A stretch of 13,101 bases of DNA from DAOTXK01 sp034435395 (GTDB taxonomy: Bacteria; Chloroflexota; Anaerolineae; Aggregatilineales; Ch27), in contig DAOTXK010000036.1 of NCBI GenBank assembly GCA_034435395.1, forward strand, positions 1-13,101. Direction: 5' to 3'. The notes under the pieces are model-generated. The model was not told the DNA's origin. It ran no database searches and worked only from the letters and a program-made list of their open reading frames with translations. Below are positions 7,534 through 13,101 of the stretch, piece after piece (the stretch's first letter is position 1; each line of letters opens with the position of its first letter). Both the position numbers and the translations under genes were made by a program.

Positions 7534-8513
7534 CAGAGCACCTCCTTGACTGCGGCGACGACCTTGGCGGCGTCCGGCAGAGCCAGCCCCTCGATCGCCG
7601 CCGAATAGGGCAGGGGGACATCCATGGCGCTGACTCGTTTGATCGGCGCGTCCATATAGTCAAACATCTGCTCCTGAAGCTGCGCCGCCACTTCGCTCCC
7701 GACGTTGAACCGGGGCAGGGACTCCTCCACGATCACACAGCGGTTGGTTTTTTTGAAGCTCTCGAAGACCGGCTCCAGGTCCAGCGGGCGCAGCCAGCGC
7801 AGGTCGATGATCTCGGCTTCGATGCCTTCCTGGGCCAGGATGTCGGCGGCCTGGGTGGACCACTCCAGCCCTTTGGCGTAGGTGACGATGGTCACGTCCC
7901 GGCCCACGCGCTTAACATCGGCTTGGCCAATGGGCAGCAGAAAGTCGGGGTCCTCGGGGACCGGCGACCGCCGCTGAAGCATGGTGGAGTGCTCGACGAA
8001 CAGGACGGGGTTGTCGTCGCGGATGGCGGCTTTCAGCATCCCCTTGGCATCGTAGGCCGTGCCGGGCACCGCGACGTAAAAGCCGGGGAAATGGGCGAAG
8101 GCCGGTTCCGGGGCGTGGGAGTGGGTCGCCGCCAGTTGTTTGCCGCCGCCGCTGGTGGTGCGGATCACCAGCGGCACGGTGAACTGGCCGTTGAACATAT
8201 AATGCACCTTGGCCATGTGGTTGACGATGGCATCCATGGCCACGAAGGCGAAGTTGATGGTCATCAGTTCGGCCACGGGCCGCAGCCCGGCCATGGCCGC
8301 GCCGACCGCCGCGCCCGCGATCACCATTTCAGAAATGGGGGTATCGCGCACGCGCCTGGGGCCGAACTCGTCCAGGAAGCCGCGGGTGACGGCATAGGTA
8401 CCGCCCCATACGCCGACTTCTTCCCCCATGATAAAGACCCGCTCATCGCGCTGCATTTCTTCGCGCAGGGCCGCGCTCAATGCCTCGCGGATGGTGATGT
8501 TTTTTTCTGCCAT
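7533..8513 (-). CDS. pdhB: Pyruvate dehydrogenase E1 component, beta subunit
   Basis: Pairs with the alpha subunit to form the thiamine-diphosphate E1 enzyme that decarboxylates pyruvate and acetylates E2 lipoate. 326 aa, the usual length. Transketolase-type pyrimidine domain at about 5-180 with GEEVG (30-34), RDTPISEM (56-63; E62 is the cofactor-activating Glu) and the active-site loop ATHSHAPE with H131. The C-terminal transketolase domain (about 195-320) has VTYAKG, DLRWLRPLD and VIVEES. The ATG at 8513 is preferred: GAGGG lies 9 nt upstream. The in-frame TTG at 8522 has its ribosome site directly abutting and would add only three residues. It begins 12 nt after the pdhA stop and its stop overlaps the pdhC start by one base, so the three genes form one operon. 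Confidence 0.95.
   Translation of the reverse strand: MAEKNITIREALSAALREEMQRDERVFIMGEEVGVWGGTYAVTRGFLDEFGPRRVRDTPISEMVIAGAAVGAAMAGLRPVAELMTINFAFVAMDAIVNHMAKVHYMFNGQFTVPLVIRTTSGGGKQLAATHSHAPEPAFAHFPGFYVAVPGTAYDAKGMLKAAIRDDNPVLFVEHSTMLQRRSPVPEDPDFLLPIGQADVKRVGRDVTIVTYAKGLEWSTQAADILAQEGIEAEIIDLRWLRPLDLEPVFESFKKTNRCVIVEESLPRFNVGSEVAAQLQEQMFDYMDAPIKRVSAMDVPLPYSAAIEGLALPDAAKVVAAVKEVL
7539..7547 (-). promoter_or_regulatory. Ribosome binding site of pdhC inside the end of pdhB
   Basis: AAGGAGGTG on the minus strand lies 5 nt before the pdhC ATG and encodes the Lys-Glu-Val codons at the end of pdhB. It is the strongest Shine-Dalgarno in the operon and should let ribosomes finishing pdhB restart on pdhC. 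Confidence 0.8.
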
Positions 8514-8525
8514 GGATGACAACCC

Positions 8526-9488
8526 TCACACGTAGATGTTACTGATCAGATCGTCGTAGGTCGGGTCCGGGCTGTTTTCGGCGAATTCGACGGCTGCCGC
8601 GATGGTTTCGACCACCTCATCTTCAATCGCGTCCAGGTCTTTCCGGATGGTCTTGTACTTCTCCATCAGGAACTTGCGGAATCGGCCAATAGGATCGCCC
8701 TCGGCGTAACGCTGGACCTCGTCTTTGGTGCGGTAGCGCTCTGGATCGCCCATGCTGTGCCCCTGGAAACGATAGGTCAGCGACTCCATCAGGATGGGGC
8801 CGTGCTGGCTGGCGTAGTCGATGGCTTCGGTCACCGCTGTGTGGACCGCCAGCACCTCCATGACATCGACGCGGGGGCCGTCCTTCATCCCATAGGCGAT
8901 GGCCCGCTTGACCAGCTCCGGCTGGCCGCTGGCCCGGTCCACGGCCGTGCCCATGCCGTAGCCGTTATTTTCGATCAGCCATACCACCGGCAGGTCCCAG
9001 ATGGCGCTGAGATTCAGCGCTTCGTGGAAGTAACCGATGTTGGTCGCGCCATCACCCATCAGGGCAACCACGACCTCGTCCTCTTCCAGGTAGCGGGCTT
9101 TTAGGGCGATGCCGGCCGCCAGCGGCAGATGCCCGCCCACAATGCCATACCCGCCCCAGAAGCGCCGCCCACGGTCGGCCAGGTGCATGGAGCCGCCTTT
9201 GCCGCCGCTGACGCCGGTCCGCTTGCCCAGCATCTCCGCCATCACACGGTCGGGGGGCAGGCCCTTGGCCAGCGCGATCCCATGATCGCGATAGGCGGTG
9301 ATCACGTGGTCGTTCTCCCGTAGCGCGGCGACCGTCCCCACGCCGGTCGCTTCCTGTCCGATGTACAGGTGCAAAAAACCGCCGATCTTCCCCTGCTGGT
9401 AAAGCTCGGCGCATTTCTCCTCAAAGCGGCGGATCAACACCATTTGACGGTACCAATTCAGGAGGGTATCTCTGCTCGGTGCTGCCAT
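8526..9488 (-). CDS. pdhA: Pyruvate dehydrogenase E1 component, alpha subunit
   Basis: Thiamine-diphosphate-binding half of E1. 320 aa, typical for bacterial alpha2-beta2 E1. Motifs: GFLHLYIGQEA (37-47, with H40), AYRDHG (65-70), GKGGSMH (96-102), the TPP/Mg motif from GDG (145-147) to NN (174-175), and FQGHSMGDPERYRTKDEV (241-258), matching the two loops that close over the active site (H244). The ATG has GAGGAG about 4-5 nt upstream. First gene of the pdhA-pdhB-pdhC operon. The GKGGSMHLAD segment fits PDH or acetoin dehydrogenase rather than branched-chain E1; the general operon form favours PDH. No lipoamide dehydrogenase (E3) gene is in the window, so E3 must be supplied from elsewhere. 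Confidence 0.93.
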   Translation of the reverse strand: MAAPSRDTLLNWYRQMVLIRRFEEKCAELYQQGKIGGFLHLYIGQEATGVGTVAALRENDHVITAYRDHGIALAKGLPPDRVMAEMLGKRTGVSGGKGGSMHLADRGRRFWGGYGIVGGHLPLAAGIALKARYLEEDEVVVALMGDGATNIGYFHEALNLSAIWDLPVVWLIENNGYGMGTAVDRASGQPELVKRAIAYGMKDGPRVDVMEVLAVHTAVTEAIDYASQHGPILMESLTYRFQGHSMGDPERYRTKDEVQRYAEGDPIGRFRKFLMEKYKTIRKDLDAIEDEVVETIAAAVEFAENSPDPTYDDLISNIYV

Positions 9489-9563
9489 AATTCTCCTCAG
9501 GTGTATATAAAAACAAGCGCCAGTGGGCCGCGCTGGCTCAGAGTCTTAGTTTGACCGCGGGGA

Positions 9564-9593
9564 AGTTTACCCCATCCAAAGTCGGATTGGCAA
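9564..9593 (-). promoter_or_regulatory. Candidate promoter of the pdh operon
   Basis: On the minus strand, TTGCCA (9593-9588; 5 of 6 to TTGACA) is followed after 18 nt by TAAACT (9569-9564; 4 of 6). It would start RNA near 9557, leaving a leader of about 70 nt before pdhA. Confidence 0.45.
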
Positions 9594-9658
9594 ACCACCG
9601 CCCGATTCTGACGGGTTTCTAACGTCGGCGGCGCGCCCGGCGGCGATAAAAAAGGGGA

Positions 9659-9671
9659 TTTCTGTCCGTTT
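9659..9671 (-). promoter_or_regulatory. AAACGGACAGAAA element upstream of the pdh promoter
   Basis: The minus strand reads TTGG, then AAACGGACAGAAA. It shares AAACGGAC and GGACAGAAA with the element in the regulator/epimerase intergenic region (10817-10830). It lies between the regulator's stop and the pdh promoter, about 65 nt upstream of the -35. A role as an operator is inference. Confidence 0.3.
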
Positions 9672-9724
9672 CCAATGGATCAGACCGCCGCTGACCGTGT
9701 GGCAGCGCGGCGACGGGTGGAACG

Positions 9725-10753
9725 TCAGCGCCGGGGGGTGTTGATGTCCTGGAGTAGCTGCTCCAGCCTGGTCAGCCCTTCCTCCAGTGTCTCGCCCAGG
9801 AAAAGCCCCGGCACCTTCTCCCGCCACTCGGCGTGGTACGTGAACACGTTTCCGCCAAAGGAGACAATGGGATGGCCGTTGCGGTGGGCCTCCGGCAGCC
9901 AGCGGGGCCACTCGATCAGGTTGGCGGCGGAGTGTTCCATCATGGCCAGCAGGACGACGACCGCCGGTCTGATCTGCTGGACAAAGTCGGCCAGGTCCGA
10001 CAGGGGGAGCGACTGCCCCAGATAAGCGACCGGCCAGCCCTGGCGACGCAACAGCACGCCCAGCATCAGCAGGCTGCCTTCGTGCCACTCCTCCGGCGCG
10101 CAGACCAGCACCACCGGCGCGGCCCGGCGCGGCTGCGGCCCGGTGGTCATCCACATCAACAGCCGATGGCGCAGGAAGTTGGTGGAGAGGTGTTCCGTCG
10201 CCACGCTGACCGCGCCGTCCGCCCACAACTGACCGATGTCGGCCAGCGTCGGCTGGATCACGTCCAGAATCAGGTTTTCCAGCGGATGGAGGGCCAGGGC
10301 TTCGGCCAGAGTCTGTTCGGCCCCGGGGAGGTTGTGGGCCACCAGCGCTTCGGTGAGGCGGCGCTGGGTGGCGGCCAGGGCGGTGTCTTTTCCTGCTTGC
10401 CGCCGGGCCGGTAGCGGGAAAGTGGGCGCGGCCTGGGTGGGTCTGGACAGGGCGCTCAGGGCGGCGTCCGTCAGGCGGTTTTCCTGTTCCAGGTGTTGCA
10501 GCGCCCGGATGGCCCGACCCGTTTGCATCCCTTCGTCGATGCGGTCTTTGACCCAGCGCAGGCGAATAACCTCTTTTTCCGAGTACAGGCGATGACCGCC
10601 CGCCGTGCGCGCCGAGTCCGGAAAGCCGTAGCGCCGCTCCCAGACCCGCAGGGTGGCGACCGGGATACCGGTCATCCGGGCGACCACGCCGATGTTGTAC
10701 AGGGGTTCGTCGCTGGCATGGGAGATGTCGTAAGCATCCATAGATGTCGTCAT
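9725..10753 (-). CDS. MerR-family regulator with cobalamin-binding domain, CarH/LitR type
   Basis: 342-aa transcription factor. A MerR winged helix-turn-helix (about 19-77) carries YNIGVVARMTGIP and TLRVWERRYGFP, followed by GGHRLY. Residues about 130-205 form the four-helix segment that caps cobalamin, with a clean W-x9-EH signature: W177, E187, H188. The Rossmann B12-binding domain (about 212-338) has EWHEGS with H224, the likely lower axial ligand, in place of the usual ExHxxG (the Gly position is Ser). In the CarH/LitR family, W-x9-EH marks adenosylcobalamin photoreceptors: the dark tetramer represses light-induced genes and light cleaves the Co-C bond to release DNA. The start at 10753 was chosen because the longer ORF start (10792) lies upstream of the predicted transcription start (about 10773), and GAGG precedes 10753 by 9 nt. 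The gene is divergent from a cluster with a CrtI-like enzyme, which fits the role. No biochemical proof. Confidence 0.87.
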   Translation of the reverse strand: MTTSMDAYDISHASDEPLYNIGVVARMTGIPVATLRVWERRYGFPDSARTAGGHRLYSEKEVIRLRWVKDRIDEGMQTGRAIRALQHLEQENRLTDAALSALSRPTQAAPTFPLPARRQAGKDTALAATQRRLTEALVAHNLPGAEQTLAEALALHPLENLILDVIQPTLADIGQLWADGAVSVATEHLSTNFLRHRLLMWMTTGPQPRRAAPVVLVCAPEEWHEGSLLMLGVLLRRQGWPVAYLGQSLPLSDLADFVQQIRPAVVVLLAMMEHSAANLIEWPRWLPEAHRNGHPIVSFGGNVFTYHAEWREKVPGLFLGETLEEGLTRLEQLLQDINTPRR

Positions 10754-10779
10754 AGACTTATGCCTCAGGCGTTTAGGCA

Positions 10780-10808
10780 AGTGTAGCGCCAAACCATCAT
10801 TGTGTCAA
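10780..10808 (-). promoter_or_regulatory. Promoter of the CarH-like regulator
   Basis: On the minus strand a perfect TTGACA (10808-10803), a 17-nt spacer and TACACT (10785-10780; 4 of 6). RNA would start near 10773, about 20 nt before the chosen ATG at 10753. The -35 lies in the left arm of the intergenic inverted repeat. Confidence 0.6.
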
Positions 10809-10844
10809 TATAATTTGGACAGAAACGGACTCAATATATTGACA
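10803..10844. promoter_or_regulatory. Inverted-repeat operator candidate between divergent promoters
   Basis: Perfect 10-bp arms TGTCAATATA (10803-10812) and TATATTGACA (10835-10844), separated by 22 bp, so the arms are 32 bp (about three helical turns) centre to centre. Each arm contains the -35 box of one divergent promoter. The right arm overlaps a 12-bp palindrome, TCAATATATTGA (10831-10842). A protein bound here would cover both -35 boxes. That the CarH-like protein is the binder is inferred. Confidence 0.6.
10817..10830 (+). repeat. GGACAGAAACGGAC element, copy between the two -35 boxes
   Basis: Lies centrally between the arms of the inverted repeat. Its 9-base core CAGAAACGG recurs at 10896-10904 downstream of the plus-strand promoter, and a permuted version lies at 9659-9671 upstream of the pdh operon. 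Confidence 0.4.
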
Positions 10845-10867
10845 GTAGATGATCAGGGTGTTATGCT
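10839..10867 (+). promoter_or_regulatory. Promoter of the epimerase/SRPBCC/CrtI-like operon
   Basis: Perfect TTGACA (10839-10844), 17-nt spacer, TATGCT (10862-10867; 4 of 6 to TATAAT). RNA would start near 10874, giving an unusually long leader of about 129 nt before the ATG at 11003. Confidence 0.65.
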
Positions 10868-10893
10868 TGAACGGTTGGTGGCGGCTTCCGGTC

Positions 10894-10904
10894 GGCAGAA
10901 ACGG
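10894..10904 (+). repeat. GGCAGAAACGG element in the operon leader
   Basis: Second copy of the CAGAAACGG core, about 20-30 nt downstream of the predicted start site. The two cores are 76 bp apart and flank the plus-strand promoter. Possibly a secondary operator; it could be chance. Confidence 0.3.
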
Positions 10905-10990
10905 GGGCGCTAATCCCTGCAAGTGCCTGAGGATTTGAGACTCCCCGATATTTCGTATACATTTGGTGTGATACTCAGACGTGCTGTGGC

Positions 10991-10996
10991 AGGAGG
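10991..10996 (+). promoter_or_regulatory. Ribosome binding site deciding the epimerase start
   Basis: AGGAGG ends 6 nt before the ATG at 11003. The in-frame GTG at 10997 abuts it directly and so is unlikely to be used. Confidence 0.85.
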
Positions 10997-11002
10997 GTGA
11001 TC

Positions 11003-11938
11003 ATGCGCGTGGTGATTACGGGCGGGACAGGGTTGATCGGGCGAAGGCTGGCGGGCAGCCTGGCCGCGGATGGATATGAAGTTTTCTTGCTGAGCCGCAG
11101 TCCGGGCAATGCGGTCAACCTGCCGGCGGGCGTGCGCGCCGTCTACTGGGACGCTCGCACGCCGGAGGGCTGGGGCGAGCTGGTCGAGGGCGCGGCGGCG
11201 GTGGTGAACCTGGCGGGCGAGAACCTGGCCGGGGACAGCCTGCTCACGGTTCGCTGGACCCCGGCCCGCCGACGCCGCATTTATGAGAGCCGCCTGAACG
11301 CTGGCCAGGCCGTGGTGGAGGCCGTCAGGGCCGCCGGCGAGCGGCCGGCCGTGGTGATCCAGTCGTCGGGGGTGAACTATTACGGGATCCGGCATGGCGA
11401 CACACCGGTCGCCGAAGACACCGGACCGGGCAACGACTTCCTGGCCCGCCTGTGTGTGGAGTGGGAAGACTCCACGGCCCCGGTGGAGCGGCTGGGCGTG
11501 CGCCGGGCGGTGATCCGGACCGCCCTGGTCCTCAGCACCAGAGGGGGCGCGCTGCCGCGCCTGATGTTGCCCTTCCGCTTTTTTGCGGGTGGGCCGATTG
11601 GCAGCGGCCAACAGTGGTATTCCTGGATTCACATCGACGATGAGATAGCCGCCATTCGTTTTCTGATCAAGCACGAGGAGGCCGCTGGCGCTTTTAACCT
11701 GGCCGCGCCCAACCCGGTGACCAACGCCGCCTTTGCCAGGGCATTGGGCCGCGCCATGCATCGCCCCTCCTTTTTGCCGGTGCCCGCTTTTGTCTTCCGG
11801 CTGGCTTTCGGGGAGGCGTCTACGGTCCTGCTGGAAGGGCAGCGGGCCGTCCCCAGGCATCTGTTGGACATAGGCTTCGCGTTTCAGCATACGGAGATCG
11901 AAGCCGCGCTGCGCGATGTCCTGGCGAACCGGCGATGA
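11003..11938 (+). CDS. TIGR01777-family NAD(P)-binding epimerase-like protein (YfcH/SulA-like)
   Basis: 311-aa extended short-chain dehydrogenase-like protein, cytosolic. The N-terminal Rossmann nucleotide-binding motif is GGTGLIGRRLA (7-17). NLAGENLAG (69-77) and the W-T-P-A-R-R segment are hallmarks of the TIGR01777 family, as are SSGVNYYG (121-128) and YSWIHIDDE (206-214). The last about 45 residues match the family's DUF1731 tail (LLEGQRAVPRHLLDIGFAFQ). Length is normal. No reaction is firmly established for this family. The start at 11003 is set by AGGAGG 6 nt upstream. Its stop overlaps the next gene's ATG (ATGA), so the two are translationally coupled. First gene of the run driven by the promoter at 10839-10867 and divergent from the CarH-like regulator, so light- or B12-linked control is likely by inference. 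Confidence 0.92.
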   Translation: MRVVITGGTGLIGRRLAGSLAADGYEVFLLSRSPGNAVNLPAGVRAVYWDARTPEGWGELVEGAAAVVNLAGENLAGDSLLTVRWTPARRRRIYESRLNAGQAVVEAVRAAGERPAVVIQSSGVNYYGIRHGDTPVAEDTGPGNDFLARLCVEWEDSTAPVERLGVRRAVIRTALVLSTRGGALPRLMLPFRFFAGGPIGSGQQWYSWIHIDDEIAAIRFLIKHEEAAGAFNLAAPNPVTNAAFARALGRAMHRPSFLPVPAFVFRLAFGEASTVLLEGQRAVPRHLLDIGFAFQHTEIEAALRDVLANRR

Positions 11939-12375
11939 GATACCGGCATATCTTCCGCGTGCACGCCCCTCAGGCAGCGGTGGCGGCGTTCCACCGCCGG
12001 TCGGAGGCGCTGCGGGCCATCACCCCGCCGCCGATCATCGTGCAGCTTCACGCCGCCCCACCGACGTTGGGCGAAGGCGACGAGATGGACTTTACGTTGT
12101 GGCTGGGGCCAGTGCCCATCCACTGGGTGGCCCATATTGAGCACGTCACGCCGGAGAGCTTCGTTGATCGCCAGGTGCGCGGCCCCTTCCGGCGCTGGGA
12201 ACACACCCATTCCTTTGCCACAATCGACGATCATTGGACGGAGGTCCGGGACGAGATCGACGCGGAACCGGGCGAAGGACTGCGTAGAAAGGTGGTCAGC
12301 CTGGGGATGTGGCTGGGGCTGCCGATCCTGTTTGCCTACCGCGGCTGGAAAACCAGGCGGATGTTGGAACGATAG
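11935..12375 (+). CDS. SRPBCC (START/polyketide-cyclase-like) ligand-binding protein
   Basis: 146-aa small protein of the SRPBCC helix-grip superfamily, which binds hydrophobic ligands in a deep cavity. Visible features: an N-terminal strand and helix (MRYRHIFRVHAPQAAVAAF, 1-19), a central strand pair (MDFTLWLGPVPIHWVAHIEH, 51-70), the family's GPFRRWEHTHSF (83-94), a DEID acidic strand (106-109) and a long C-terminal helix (115-145) rich in Leu/Trp that would line the pocket. No signal peptide. It overlaps the epimerase gene by 4 nt. In some actinobacteria, an SRPBCC domain is fused to a TIGR01777 domain in one protein, which supports a shared job here. The ligand is unknown; a carotenoid or quinone-like lipid is only a guess from the neighbouring CrtI-like gene. 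Confidence 0.85.
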   Translation: MRYRHIFRVHAPQAAVAAFHRRSEALRAITPPPIIVQLHAAPPTLGEGDEMDFTLWLGPVPIHWVAHIEHVTPESFVDRQVRGPFRRWEHTHSFATIDDHWTEVRDEIDAEPGEGLRRKVVSLGMWLGLPILFAYRGWKTRRMLER

Positions 12376-12423
12376 TCTCAGCCGGATACAGGCAGGGTAA
12401 ACGGTGGCGCGGGGCTGGCGGGA

Positions 12424-13101
12424 ATGAAAGTGGATTTGGTGCGACGGGTGGTCATTATCGGGGCGGGAGTGGGAGGGCTGACGGCTGGCGCGATCCTGGC
12501 GCGGGCGGGCCTGGACGTGACCGTGCTGGAAGCCCACATCTATCCCGGCGGTTGTGCGGGGACGTTTTTTCATCAAGGCTATCGTTTCGAAGCAGGGGCG
12601 ACGCTGGCGGGTGGCTTTTATCCCGGCGGGTCGATGGGCCTGGTCGCCCAGGCTGCTGGCATCGAGTCCTGGCCCGCCCGTCCGGCCGATCCGGCGATGG
12701 TCGTTCACCTGCCGGATGGATCCGCCATCACCCGCTGGGCCGATGATCGGCAGTGGTGGGAGCGACGGGACGCTTTCGGCCCGGCGGGCGAGTCGTTCTG
12801 GCGCTGGCAGGAGGCGACGGCGGTCGCGCTGTGGGACCTGGCGCTGCGGATGCCGCCCTGGCCACCGCAGACTTCCGCCGACCTGGCTTCGCTGGCTGGG
12901 ATAGGGTTGCGCTGGCTGGGCGCGGACATCCGGCGGCGCTCTCCGTCGCTATTGGCCGATGCCTTCCGGACCGTGGCTGCCCACTTACACGGCGCGCCGC
13001 AGCGCCTGCGGCTTTTCGTGGACGCCCAGTTGTTGATCGCCGCCCAGACGACCAGCCGCCACGCCAACGCGCTGTATGGCGCTGCTGCCCTGGACCTGCC
13101 C
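12424..13101 (+). CDS. CrtI/CrtD-family FAD-dependent oxidoreductase, C-terminus beyond the window
   Basis: 226 residues of a protein expected to be about 480-520 aa; it runs off the right edge. N-terminal FAD-binding dinucleotide fold: VVIIGAGVGGLTAG (9-22) ending at E36, then PGGCAGTF (41-48) and FEAGATLAGG (55-64), the pattern of phytoene desaturase, CrtD and carotenoid isomerase-like flavoproteins. Residues 80-170 are Trp- and Pro-rich (WDLALRMPPWPPQ), as in bacterial CrtD-like enzymes, and probably form part of the substrate domain. The only in-frame ATG after the SRPBCC stop is at 12424, 48 nt downstream of it and preceded by a weak GGCGGGA. Same strand and same spacing style, so probably the third gene of the operon. 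The enzyme class is clear. The substrate (a carotenoid, or another polyisoprenoid/retinoid-like compound) cannot be settled from this fragment. Confidence 0.85.
   Translation, partial: MKVDLVRRVVIIGAGVGGLTAGAILARAGLDVTVLEAHIYPGGCAGTFFHQGYRFEAGATLAGGFYPGGSMGLVAQAAGIESWPARPADPAMVVHLPDGSAITRWADDRQWWERRDAFGPAGESFWRWQEATAVALWDLALRMPPWPPQTSADLASLAGIGLRWLGADIRRRSPSLLADAFRTVAAHLHGAPQRLRLFVDAQLLIAAQTTSRHANALYGAAALDLP

Noticed and set aside
6340..7608. Long plus-strand open frame (422 aa) opposite pdhC
   Set aside because: Same reason; the Gly/Asp/Arg/His-rich low-complexity product mirrors the Ala/Pro linkers of the E2 protein.
8514..8522. TTG start for pdhB
   Set aside because: The ribosome site directly abuts it; the ATG three codons later has correct spacing.
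9646..9710. Terminator for the regulator gene (bulged 8-bp stem 9685-9710 and T6 at 9651-9646)
   Set aside because: The T-run lies more than 30 nt beyond the stem, too far for a standard Rho-independent terminator.
9567..10226. Minus-strand 219-aa frame overlapping the regulator's end
   Set aside because: Out of frame with the MerR/B12 protein across most of its length; no family resemblance.
10754..10792. Upstream ATG extending the regulator by 13 residues
   Set aside because: It would lie upstream of the predicted transcription start, and the added residues are basic and unlike the family N-terminus.
10809..10850. 11-bp direct repeats of the Thermus CarH operator type
   Set aside because: The GAC-containing units are spaced 10 and 13 bp apart, not 11 and 11; the inverted repeat explains the region better.
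1..13101. CRISPR arrays, insertion sequences, tRNA genes, phage or defence genes
   Set aside because: No regularly spaced repeats, transposase motifs, terminal inverted repeats or tRNA-like cloverleaf sequences were seen by reading both strands.

Overview
The window is about 13 kb of GC-rich bacterial DNA and is almost fully coding. It looks chromosomal: there is no mobile element, tRNA, rRNA or CRISPR array. The best guess for the host is a Chloroflexota bacterium, probably near Anaerolineae. This rests on a tandem pair of substrate-binding-protein fusions (one to OmpA, one to vWA), a B12-binding MerR regulator beside CrtI-like and TIGR01777 genes, and the general protein style. It is an inference, not a proof.

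Layout, left to right. Positions 1-10753 are essentially all minus strand. (i) A 3'-truncated M20 metallopeptidase/deacylase (1-859). (ii) A two-gene envelope operon, transcribed from about 4420 down to 1135: first a membrane-anchored NMT1/SsuA-like substrate-binding domain fused to an OmpA-like domain, then a lipoprotein with a substrate-binding-like domain fused to a vWA domain. Neither has a transporter beside it. (iii) A stand-alone short SpeA-type arginine decarboxylase (4586-6010). (iv) A pyruvate dehydrogenase operon, pdhA-pdhB-pdhC (9488 down to 6256), tightly packed and closed by a good hairpin terminator; no E3 gene is present. (v) A MerR-type regulator with a C-terminal cobalamin-binding domain carrying the W-x9-EH signature of CarH/LitR light sensors (9725-10753).

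From 10839 onward transcription switches to the plus strand. A divergent promoter region separates the regulator from an operon-like run of three genes: a TIGR01777-type NAD(P)-binding epimerase-like protein, an SRPBCC ligand-binding protein overlapping it by 4 nt, and a CrtI/CrtD-family FAD oxidoreductase that runs off the window end.

The most interesting part is 10753-13101. A probable adenosylcobalamin photoreceptor-repressor faces a set of genes typical of light-induced, carotenoid-associated clusters. The intergenic region has two consensus TTGACA -35 boxes embedded in a perfect 10-bp inverted repeat, plus repeated CAGAAACGG elements. A related element lies upstream of the pdh promoter. 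This suggests, but does not prove, that one light/B12-responsive regulator controls both sides.
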